From the NCBI GenBank assembly GCA_038237475.1, contig JBBRYS010000001.1, positions 186,001 through 250,000 on the forward strand: a stretch of DNA of 64,000 bases, in the 5' to 3' direction. Source of the DNA: JAOAPY01 sp038237475. Its GTDB lineage: Bacteria > Acidobacteriota > Blastocatellia > Pyrinomonadales > Pyrinomonadaceae. Shown here one piece after another: positions 27,090-34,212 of this stretch. The number at the start of each line of letters is the position of its first letter. The stretch's first letter is position 1. The notes under the pieces were generated by a model, which searched no databases, was not told where the DNA came from, and saw only the letters and a list, made by a program, of their open reading frames with translations. The translations under genes and the position numbers were made by a program.

Positions 27090-28238
27090 ATGTACAAGAG
27101 AATTGGAATCGTAACCGGGGGCGGTGATGCCCCGGGTCTTAATGCTGTTATTCGTGCCGTGGTGAAAACCGCTGTGTGCGAACACGGCATGCAGGTAATA
27201 GGGATCGAAGACGGCTTTGAGGGTCTGCTGGGGGAAACGCGGACGCGCGATCTGACTTTTGCAGATGTGCGCGGGCTGTTGCCACGCGGTGGCACGATCC
27301 TCGGCACTCGGAACCGGGGAAAGTTTTCGACTCCTGAGGGCGCTGACAAGTCCTCGCTCGACGCCGTTTACAAAGAGGCGATTGCCAATCTGGAGAAACT
27401 CGGCATAGAAGGCCTGGTGGTTGTCGGTGGCGAAGGCACGCTCGGGCTCGCGGCCCAGTTCGATCGTCTCGGCTTACCCGTCCTTGGTGTTCCCAAGACG
27501 ATCGATAACGATCTCGCGTGTACGGAACTAACGTTTGGTTTCGCTACCGCCTTGGACATCGCCACCGAGGCCCTCGATCGCCTGCATACAACGGCTGAGT
27601 CACATGACCGGGTGATGATTCTCGAGGTCATGGGACGTCATACCGGTTGGATTGCGCTGCATTCCGGAATCGCCGGTGGAGCTGATGTGATCCTGATTCC
27701 GGAGATTGGGTTTTCGATGGAGTCTGTGGCAGACAAGGTCAGGGCTCGCGAAGAGGCGGGTTCGAACTTCAGCATCATCGTGGTTGCAGAAGGGGCCATC
27801 GAAGTCGGTCACGAGCAGATCTATCAGGACGATGGCGGAACAGATCGGGCGGCGCGCCTGGGCGGAATCGGTATATATTGCAGGCTGAAGCTGGAGGCTT
27901 TGACCGGCAAAGAGACTCGCTGTGTGGTGCTTGGTCATCTGCAAAGAGGCGGCAGGCCCAACGCCTTCGACCGCGTCCTGGCAACTAACTTCGGGGCTTG
28001 CGCAGTCCGGGCTTTTGCCAGAGGAGAGCGTGGCGTAATGGTTGCCTTGCAAGCAGCCGACGTGGTCACTGTGCCGATTTCCCTCGCAATCGCGAATACG
28101 AAGATCGTTCCACCTGACGGACAATTGGTCCACACGGCCAGGGACACTGGTATTTCATTCGGTTCCCCGGCCGAAGCCAAATGTCACCGAGCGGATGAAC
28201 CGATTGACCCTTTAACAGCGATTCAATGCAAGCGCTGA
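27090..28238 (+). CDS. 6-phosphofructokinase (PfkA superfamily, phosphoryl donor uncertain)
   Basis: 382 aa. The N-terminal nucleotide loop is GIVTGGGDAPGLNAVIRAVV, then RGGTILGTRNRGKF, GGEGTLGLAAQF, the catalytic PKTIDNDL and MGRHTGWIALHSG. The donor-specificity positions are mixed: Gly in GGEGT fits ATP enzymes, while Lys in PKTIDND (rather than PGTIDND) is usual in pyrophosphate-using and long group III forms. Glu replaces the usual Asp in GGDGT. The enzyme phosphorylates fructose 6-phosphate in glycolysis. AAAGG lies before the ATG. greA follows after 34 bp. Confidence 0.93.
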   Translation: MYKRIGIVTGGGDAPGLNAVIRAVVKTAVCEHGMQVIGIEDGFEGLLGETRTRDLTFADVRGLLPRGGTILGTRNRGKFSTPEGADKSSLDAVYKEAIANLEKLGIEGLVVVGGEGTLGLAAQFDRLGLPVLGVPKTIDNDLACTELTFGFATALDIATEALDRLHTTAESHDRVMILEVMGRHTGWIALHSGIAGGADVILIPEIGFSMESVADKVRAREEAGSNFSIIVVAEGAIEVGHEQIYQDDGGTDRAARLGGIGIYCRLKLEALTGKETRCVVLGHLQRGGRPNAFDRVLATNFGACAVRAFARGERGVMVALQAADVVTVPISLAIANTKIVPPDGQLVHTARDTGISFGSPAEAKCHRADEPIDPLTAIQCKR

Positions 28239-28272
28239 ATAACGACTGAAAGAAAGCAAGAGGAATACAGAA

Positions 28273-28764
28273 TTGTCTGAGGATATAAGAAAACGGTTAA
28301 CTGCGGACCTGGATGAACTGGAAAGCGAACTGCGCATCCACCTGCCCAAGGAAATTAAGCGGGCGTTGGAATTTGGAGACTTGCGGGAAAACTCTGAATA
28401 CCATGCCGCCCTGGATCGCCAGAACATGGTCAAGGCGCGCATCCGGGAATTGCGGCAAAGACTCAGCGAGGTAAGCTCAATCGATCTTTCTCGCATTCCG
28501 GAAGGCAAAGCGGCGTACGGTTCGACTCTGGTTCTCTACGACGCTGAAAAGAAGGAAGAAGTCACCTACAGGCTGGTGACTTCAGAAGAGAGCAATCCCA
28601 CCGAGGGGTTCATCTCGACTACTTCCCCTATCGGTAAGAGCTTGATGGGCAAAGAAGAAGGTGATGAAGTTGTAGTGCGCACCCCGGCGGGCGCGCGTAA
28701 TTTTGAAATCAGGCGCCTGACTACTTTGCACGATGAGCAGCCCAAGACCCCCCTTGCGACCTAG
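28273..28764 (+). CDS. greA: Transcription elongation factor GreA
   Basis: 163 aa, TTG start with AGAGGA upstream. The N-terminal coiled coil that enters the RNA polymerase secondary channel is visible (LTADLDELESELRIHLPKEI, DLRENSEYHAALDRQNMVKA) with the conserved acidic DLRENSEY tip region. The C-terminal FKBP-like domain has SLMGKEEGDEVVVRTPAGAR. GreA stimulates transcript cleavage in backtracked polymerase. It follows phosphofructokinase closely and may share its transcript. Confidence 0.95.
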   Translation: MSEDIRKRLTADLDELESELRIHLPKEIKRALEFGDLRENSEYHAALDRQNMVKARIRELRQRLSEVSSIDLSRIPEGKAAYGSTLVLYDAEKKEEVTYRLVTSEESNPTEGFISTTSPIGKSLMGKEEGDEVVVRTPAGARNFEIRRLTTLHDEQPKTPLAT

Positions 28765-28867
28765 CGATGGCAAAGCTCTATTATTGTTGAATTAGGGTTA
28801 TTCTTGAACGAAAAAGGCAAAAGGCAGACGGGGGATACGCTGCCTGGCATCACACTCAAACTTATCC

Positions 28868-28900
28868 GAGGTAACGCAAACTAACAGCTTGCGTTACCTC
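28868..28900. terminator. Perfect 12-bp hairpin between greA and the phosphatidyltransferase gene
   Basis: GAGGTAACGCAA (28868-28879) pairs without mismatch with TTGCGTTACCTC (28889-28900) around a 9-base loop. It lies 104 bases after greA and 36 bases before the next start. No T-run follows, so it could be a factor-assisted terminator, an mRNA end protector or a protein-binding palindrome. Confidence 0.5.
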
Positions 28901-28935
28901 AACATTTGGGCATAATGCGCTGAGAGGAAAAGCGA

Positions 28936-29658
28936 ATGTTTGGGGCGAGATTCATCGGACGGAACGCTCAACGGATCATCGACGCGATGGTGCGGTGGCT
29001 GGCCTATGGTCACATCAACCCCAACATCCTGACTGTTATCGGCGTCGCTTTAAATGTTGGCTGCGGCTTGCTATTCGGCCTTGGCTATTTTTTCTGGGCC
29101 GGGATAGCACTGGTGGTGGCCAACCTGTTCGACATGCTGGACGGTCAGGTGGCCCGTTTATCAGGCAGGGTCACACGATTCGGTGGGTTTTTGGATTCGT
29201 CACTTGATCGACTCTCAGACATGGTTGTTTTCGTGGGTCTGATGGTCTTTTATGCCCGGGATACTCAGTTTCACTCGACCCTGAACGTTTTTCTTGCGGG
29301 AGCAGGACTAATGGGGTCAGTTATGGTAAGCTACGCCAGCGCACGCGCGGAAAGCCTAATCCCCAAATGTGATGTCGGATTTTTGAAGCGGCCCGAACGC
29401 GTGGTTCTTTTTATCATTGGTGCCCTTTCTACCCACCCGGGTTCGACTAATTTTTTCGCCAATCGAATGCCCGCAGTTTTGTGGGTCCTGGCGGTAGGTT
29501 CCTATTGGACCTTTGCGCATCGCATGTATCACACCTGGCGAGAGCTGAATAAACTGGAAACAACGCCGCCGGACGGATCCGTCGAAGCGACCTACACGAA
29601 ATCTGAAGGCTCGGCTGAAATACGCGCCGAGAGAAGACTGGCCCACAAAACGGGTTAG
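28936..29658 (+). CDS. CDP-alcohol phosphatidyltransferase family protein
   Basis: 240 aa integral membrane enzyme. The CDP-alcohol motif D-G-x2-A-R-x8-G-x3-D-x3-D is complete in LDGQVARLSGRVTRFGGFLD followed by SSLDRLSD. Before it lies INPNILTVIGVALNVG, typical of the family; about five or six membrane helices can be drawn. The enzyme displaces CMP from a CDP-lipid with an alcohol to make a phospholipid head group or its precursor; which alcohol (inositol phosphate, glycerol phosphate, other) cannot be told. The C-terminal 50 residues are hydrophilic. The next gene is 63 bp on. Confidence 0.9.
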   Translation: MFGARFIGRNAQRIIDAMVRWLAYGHINPNILTVIGVALNVGCGLLFGLGYFFWAGIALVVANLFDMLDGQVARLSGRVTRFGGFLDSSLDRLSDMVVFVGLMVFYARDTQFHSTLNVFLAGAGLMGSVMVSYASARAESLIPKCDVGFLKRPERVVLFIIGALSTHPGSTNFFANRMPAVLWVLAVGSYWTFAHRMYHTWRELNKLETTPPDGSVEATYTKSEGSAEIRAERRLAHKTG

Positions 29659-29721
29659 CAATTCGCTATCAATTCCACTTGGGATGTGACCGTAGTCTCC
29701 CAGAGTTAGAGGTAAACATAC

Positions 29722-30624
29722 GTGACAATCTGTCCTTGCTGTGGCTTCAGGTTCGAAGGCGACCTGCGTAATGGCTGCGAGGGATGCGGTGCTCGCTCAG
29801 TCGGCGAACCGCTTCCAAAACCGGAGCGGGAACTTCCTGCTTATGGCCGTTCATTACTCTTGACCGTCGCTGGAATCGTGATGGTGGTTGGATTCCTGGC
29901 TGAAACCGTGGCTTCGCTCTTCAAGAACGCCCCGCTCTCGCTGGGTTTCTCGGATTGGATTGCCGCCGGAGAGACCGCCGCCTGGCAATTGAAATGGGTG
30001 GTTATTCCGGTTACCGCTCTGGTCTTATTGGGCGGCCGGCGCATTCATAATTCGATGACTCAGGATCCGGCTCGCTTTGTCGGTCTCGGGATTGCGCGGC
30101 GCTCGCTGCTGGCTTCGGCATTAGTCAGCGTGGTGATGGTAACTTTGATCGGAGTGACCGTTCCTGCGCGCCTGCGGCAAAGGAGAATGAGGATCGAAGC
30201 TGGAGTCAACGCTCGCGCCTACACCTTGATCCGCGCGCAACTTGAGTACCGCAACCTCCACGGAACCATCGCGACCGATCTGGTTAAGGACCTTTCGGAA
30301 TTGCCTGATCATGATGGCTCTATCGCAGCTGCCCTCGTCGACGTCGATCCAGCCGGATACCAACCGCGGGCAGACATTGCGGTTCTGCCTAAGGGTAACG
30401 GTCGGGCACTCCCAGGCGGCGCATTAAAGAATGCATCTATCAGCACCGTAGAGGCGCCCGCAGGGGGGCTCTCGTTTACAAATTATGAACTGCGCCTGGC
30501 TGGGGAAGACAAGTTGATGAACACTGCCGACGACCTGATTATTCGTGACGGCATCGTTTTGAAAGCTTCCGAAGTGAAGGACGCCCTCCCGGTCAGAACG
30601 CCGACACGTGCCGGCAAACGATAA
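29722..30624 (+). CDS. Zinc-ribbon membrane protein with pilin-like C-terminal part, unknown function
   Basis: 300 aa, GTG start with AGAGG upstream. An N-terminal zinc ribbon (TICPCCGFRFEGDLRNGCEG with further Cys) is followed by three membrane helices (near SLLLTVAGIVMVVGF, VVIPVTALVLLGG and LLASALVSVVMVTLIGVTV). After the third helix, RIEAGVNARAYTLIRAQLEY resembles the stalk of a type IV pilin/pseudopilin, and EDKLMNTADDLIIRDGIVLK resembles the Asp-rich pseudopilin tip loop. No prepilin peptidase site is seen. Function is not recognised; the pilin likeness is my reading only. It is 10 bp from the next small gene. Confidence 0.75.
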   Translation: MTICPCCGFRFEGDLRNGCEGCGARSVGEPLPKPERELPAYGRSLLLTVAGIVMVVGFLAETVASLFKNAPLSLGFSDWIAAGETAAWQLKWVVIPVTALVLLGGRRIHNSMTQDPARFVGLGIARRSLLASALVSVVMVTLIGVTVPARLRQRRMRIEAGVNARAYTLIRAQLEYRNLHGTIATDLVKDLSELPDHDGSIAAALVDVDPAGYQPRADIAVLPKGNGRALPGGALKNASISTVEAPAGGLSFTNYELRLAGEDKLMNTADDLIIRDGIVLKASEVKDALPVRTPTRAGKR

Positions 30625-30634
30625 GCAGATTTAA

Positions 30635-30922
30635 ATGGGTTTCTGGGATCGCTTCCGACGCAGGAAGGATGACGAGCCATCGCGGATCGCGCGTCTGCTG
30701 CTCAAGGGACGCATCGTCGAAGGCCGAGTTGTAGATGTGCAGGAAGACGGCGCTGGCAACATCACCCAGGTCTTTTACAGCTATAACATTTCGGGCGTTG
30801 ACTACGAATCCTCCCAGTCACTCAATCCGGAACAGCAACGCCTCAGGGCCCGCTACATTCCCGGCGCCCGAATAACTATTCGCTACGATCCGCGCCAGCC
30901 CCCCAATTCAATTGTTGTATAA
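30635..30922 (+). CDS. Small DUF3592-like protein
   Basis: 95 aa. Basic N-terminus (GFWDRFRRRKDDEPSRIARL) and a small beta domain: KGRIVEGRVVDVQED, ITQVFYSYNISGVDYESSQS and YIPGARITIRYDPRQP. The pattern of a short beta fold ending in V-x-Y-x-P resembles DUF3592 proteins, but no membrane helices flank it here. Role unknown. Likely cotranscribed with the zinc-ribbon protein 10 bp upstream. Confidence 0.7.
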   Translation: MGFWDRFRRRKDDEPSRIARLLLKGRIVEGRVVDVQEDGAGNITQVFYSYNISGVDYESSQSLNPEQQRLRARYIPGARITIRYDPRQPPNSIVV

Positions 30923-30930
30923 GACTCTTT

Positions 30931-31054
30931 TAGTCTTTGTATTTGTTCTTTGATCTTTGTCCTTGGTGCTTTGATTCCTGCCCCGGCGTGAATTGGACGA
31001 ACCAAAGATCGTTTTTCTGCAGAAGACAAAGCACAAAGTTCAAAGCACAAAGCC
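30931..31054. repeat. Inverted CAAAG heptad repeat element before the biotin carboxylase gene
   Basis: The left part (30931-30975) carries CTTTGT-type units about seven bases apart; the right part (31021-31054) carries CAAAGCA CAAAGTT CAAAGCA CAAAGCC, its approximate reverse complement. GATCTTT and AAAGATC form an inner pair. The element fills the gap between the DUF3592-like gene and the biotin carboxylase, ending 11 bases before its ATG. Same architecture as the elements at 15619 and 39571 but with a different unit sequence. Confidence 0.65.
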
Positions 31055-31065
31055 ATTTTCCCAGG

Positions 31066-32652
31066 ATGTTCACCAAAATATTAATTGCCAATCGAGGAGA
31101 GATTGCAGTCCGCGTCACACGCGCCTGTCGCGATATGTGTATTTCTCCGGTGGCAGTTTTTTCGGAAGCGGACGCTGATGCTTTGCACGTGCGTCTGGCT
31201 GACGAAGCAATTTGTATTGGCCCTGCCTCCTCCAGCGAAAGTTATCTCAACATTGACGCCGTCGTCTCAGCGGCCCTTAAAACCGGGGCCCAGGCTATTC
31301 ATCCTGGCTATGGTTTCCTGGCTGAGAACGCAGAATTTGCGCTCGCGGTCTCCGCAGCCCAGCTGACATTTATCGGGCCTACGCCCGACGTCATGCAGTC
31401 GATGGGATCAAAGACCAGCGCTCGTCGCGCGGCAGTAACGGCCGGGGTCCCGATCGTTCCAGGTACCGTTGAACCGCTCAGGTCTTTCGCTGAGGTCCGG
31501 GAAGTTGCCACCCGCTTCGGCTATCCGGTGATGCTGAAGGCGTCAGCCGGCGGCGGCGGAAAGGGCATGCGTCTGGTCAATTCTGCTGCCGAATTGAAAT
31601 CAGCTTTTGAGACAGCCCAATCTGAAGCCGGGGCAGCTTTTGGAAATTCGGAGTTGTATCTGGAAAAGGCGGTGGAGCGTCCGCGCCACATCGAGATCCA
31701 GATCTTTGCGGATACTCACGGTAACGTCGTACACCTGGGCGAGCGTGAGTGTTCCATTCAGCGCCGTCATCAAAAGGTCATCGAAGAATGCCCTTCGCCG
31801 ATCGACGATCCGAGTCTGCGCACTCGCATGGGTGAGGCTGCCGTCAAGCTCGCCCGGGCAGTAGGTTATGTCGGTGCCGGCACAGTGGAATTCCTGGTGG
31901 CTGATGCCACGCGTGAATTCTACTTTCTGGAGATGAACACACGCCTGCAGGTCGAGCATCCGGTCACCGAACTGGTCACCGGCATCGATCTTGTGCGCGA
32001 GCAAATTATGGTGGCCAGTGGTGCGCCGCTCTCCTTCACCCAGGCAGACGTCAGCTGGTCCGGACATGCCATTGAGTGTCGCGTCTATGCCGAGGACCCG
32101 GATAATAATTTCTTTCCGAGCCCGGGCACAATTACTTTGCTGCAATCGCCGGCTGGCCCGGGAATTCGCGACGACGCTGGTGTCAGATCCGGGTCTGAGG
32201 TTTCGATTCACTATGACCCGATGATCTCGAAGCTCGCCGCCTGGGGTCGCGATCGCTCCGAAGCCATTGATCGGCTGAGACGGGCGCTCGACGAGTATCA
32301 GATCGACGGCATTCAGACGACGCTTCCCTTCTTTCGCCGCATTGTAAGAGATGAAGAATTTATTGCGGGCCAACTCGACACCGCCTTCATTTCCCGCTTC
32401 TGGGAACGTGAGGGGCATCAACTCGCGCCTGACTTAACCAACCAAATCTCTCCCGACGAAACCACTAAGGCGGACATCGCGTTAATCGTTGCAGCGCTCC
32501 ACTATTCTGCGCGCAGGAAAAACGACTCCTTTGAAACCGCCGCAACGCCCGAAGCCGCCAACCGCTGGCGTCTGAGCGGCAGGCTCGCTCGATTAGACTC
32601 GCGCAGCACGCTGGACCAAACAGCACGCGCACGGCGACCGGAGGCGGATTGA
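31066..32652 (+). CDS. Biotin carboxylase subunit of an acyl-CoA carboxylase
   Basis: About 528 aa from the ATG at 31066 (FTKILIANRGEIAVRVTRAC); an in-frame extension to 30937 is repeat DNA and is left out. Motifs: ATP-binding GGGGKGMRLV, KAVERPRHIEIQIFADTHGN, ERECSIQRRHQKVIEE, and catalytic EMNTRLQVEHPVTEL. The protein runs about 80 residues past a plain AccC. The extra C-terminal part resembles the start of the linker region in propionyl- or methylcrotonyl-CoA carboxylase alpha chains, whose remainder is encoded by the next gene. It overlaps that gene by four bases (TTGA). Acetyl-CoA or propionyl-CoA as substrate cannot be decided, as no carboxyltransferase gene is in the window. Confidence 0.94.
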   Translation: MFTKILIANRGEIAVRVTRACRDMCISPVAVFSEADADALHVRLADEAICIGPASSSESYLNIDAVVSAALKTGAQAIHPGYGFLAENAEFALAVSAAQLTFIGPTPDVMQSMGSKTSARRAAVTAGVPIVPGTVEPLRSFAEVREVATRFGYPVMLKASAGGGGKGMRLVNSAAELKSAFETAQSEAGAAFGNSELYLEKAVERPRHIEIQIFADTHGNVVHLGERECSIQRRHQKVIEECPSPIDDPSLRTRMGEAAVKLARAVGYVGAGTVEFLVADATREFYFLEMNTRLQVEHPVTELVTGIDLVREQIMVASGAPLSFTQADVSWSGHAIECRVYAEDPDNNFFPSPGTITLLQSPAGPGIRDDAGVRSGSEVSIHYDPMISKLAAWGRDRSEAIDRLRRALDEYQIDGIQTTLPFFRRIVRDEEFIAGQLDTAFISRFWEREGHQLAPDLTNQISPDETTKADIALIVAALHYSARRKNDSFETAATPEAANRWRLSGRLARLDSRSTLDQTARARRPEAD

Positions 32653-33155
32653 AACTTACAGCCGAACTCGACGGTCAGGATTATGAAGTGGTCGTGCGCC
32701 AAGAAGGCCAGGAGGTCCGTGCCACTGTTGCTGGCCGCTCTTACAACCTCGTGAGCAACCTGGCCGCCAACGGCGAGTACCTGCTGCTTAACGGTTCTGA
32801 AGTCCATTACTGCCGCGTGGAAAATGAGCGGCAACATCCGGAACAATTTGTAGTACACGTAGCTGGGCGCCGTTATGAAATCAGAATTGCCGATCCCAGA
32901 CGTCTCCGCAGGTCGAGCGGCTCCGGCGCGCATCACCACGGCGCCGCCGAAGTTGTCGCTTCGATGCCAGGCAAATTAGTGCGCGTGATGGTTGAGGTCG
33001 GGACTCAGGTTGGGGCTGGCGCCAGCCTCGTGGTAGTCGAAGCTATGAAGATGCAGAATGAAATGAAGGCCCCCAAAGCCGGTGTGGTCACTTCTATCAA
33101 TGTCGCGCCCGGAGCCACGGTGAACGCCGGCGACGTTCTCGTCGTCATAGAATAA
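32649..33155 (+). CDS. Biotin carboxyl carrier protein (BT-like domain plus biotinyl domain)
   Basis: 168 aa, TTG start overlapping the carboxylase stop, with GGAGG just upstream. The N-terminal 85 residues form a beta-rich region (LTAELDGQDYEVVVRQEGQE) resembling the BT domain that links subunits in propionyl-CoA carboxylase alpha chains. A His/Ser-rich linker (SSGSGAHHHG) leads to the biotinyl domain with VVVEAMKMQNEMKAPKAGVV, where Lys in MKM is biotinylated. With the upstream gene it forms a split version of an alpha chain that is one polypeptide in many organisms. Confidence 0.93.
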   Translation: MKLTAELDGQDYEVVVRQEGQEVRATVAGRSYNLVSNLAANGEYLLLNGSEVHYCRVENERQHPEQFVVHVAGRRYEIRIADPRRLRRSSGSGAHHHGAAEVVASMPGKLVRVMVEVGTQVGAGASLVVVEAMKMQNEMKAPKAGVVTSINVAPGATVNAGDVLVVIE

Positions 33156-33160
33156 GGGTC

Positions 33161-33975
33161 ATGGATAACAGCGCGGTTCAGGACTCAACGTTATCAATGC
33201 CTACAGTGGATCAGGCGGAGAACGCCATAGCCCCGGCGAACAGACCTCCATCATTTGACGCGGCACCCTCTTCACTCCGCATCCTCCTTTGGGACATTGA
33301 CGGCACCTTGATTCGTTCGGTCCGCCAGGACTCGTTCAAGGACTACACCATTCCCATGCTTGAGAATGTCTTCGGGACCGCGGGTCGTCTGCCGGAGATG
33401 AAAGTGTCCGGGATGACGGATCTGCAGATCGTCGGCGAAGCACTGCGTGACGAAGGCTTCACGCACGAGCATATTCGCGCGCGCGTGCACGAGGTTCGCG
33501 AGAGCTACATGACAGCCATGCGCAGCTTCACCGGCGGCAGACCACAATTTTATCTACTGCCGGGAGTGCGTGAGGCCTTGAGGCGATCGCCATTCGCCAA
33601 CGTTATCAATCAGCGCTGCTGACCGGTAACATCGAACCAGCCGCGCACTTGAAGATGAAACTGGTCGGACTTTCAAAATTTTTTACTTTGCCCGGCGCTT
33701 TTGGCGATGAGTCCCACGACCGTCGCGATCTGCCCGCGCTCGCTGCCGATCGCATTAGGAACCATCTGCAACTTGAGCTTGCTCCGGACCAGTTCATAGT
33801 CATCGGCGATACACCCAACGACATCGACTGCGCTCGTCACTTTGGCGCGCGGGTCCTGGCAGTTGGGACGGGACGCCGTTCCAGCAAGGAAGACCTGCTC
33901 GCGTGCAAGCCCGATGCATTCATCCCTGACTTTTCCGATTTAGCTTTGGTGCTGGACACGCTGGGCAGCCTCTAG
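33161..33975 (+). pseudogene. HAD-superfamily phosphatase split by a one-base frameshift
   Basis: Frame 33161-33622 carries HAD motif I (LLWDIDGTLIRS) and a helical cap domain, then stops early. Frame -1 relative to it resumes with ALLTGNIEPAAHLKMKLV and ends at 33975 with motif IV (VIGDTPNDIDCARHFGA). Adding one base next to 33580 (gccttg then gaggcg) restores a continuous protein of about 271 aa reading REALEAIAIRQRYQSALLTG. The two halves are otherwise intact, so this is a recent mutation or a sequencing error rather than old decay. There is no slippery heptamer for programmed shifting. It begins 5 bp after the biotin carrier gene. Substrate unknown. Confidence 0.85.
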
Positions 33976-34212
33976 CCACTCGGCATTCCCAATGACGCGC
34001 AAACGGGAAAAGCTCAAAAACCAGGCATAGCGAAACAACGCGGCAGACTTGTTCGTAATAGACCTTTCCCTGTTTTGCCTTTAACGTTGGACGATCAACT
34101 CAGAAATTGTCAGCCCGTTGATTATCAATGTCGTTGCCTTAGCGTTCACCTACGGAAATTTCACCGCGACGACCTATGCCGCATAACTGCTCCCAGAGAT
34201 AGGAACCCGCAA

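Noticed and set aside
30937..31065. Longer N-terminus for the biotin carboxylase
   Set aside because: The extra 43 residues are translated repeat DNA, while the ATG at 31066 begins exactly at the conserved FTKILIANRGEIA start.
33560..33650. Programmed ribosomal frameshift in the HAD gene
   Set aside because: There is no slippery heptamer, no obvious downstream pseudoknot and no upstream Shine-Dalgarno stimulator at the junction. A simple base loss explains the data better.
34075..34212. Longer N-terminus for the tricorn-like protease
   Set aside because: It would bury the signal peptide; the upstream residues show no domain or ribosome site.
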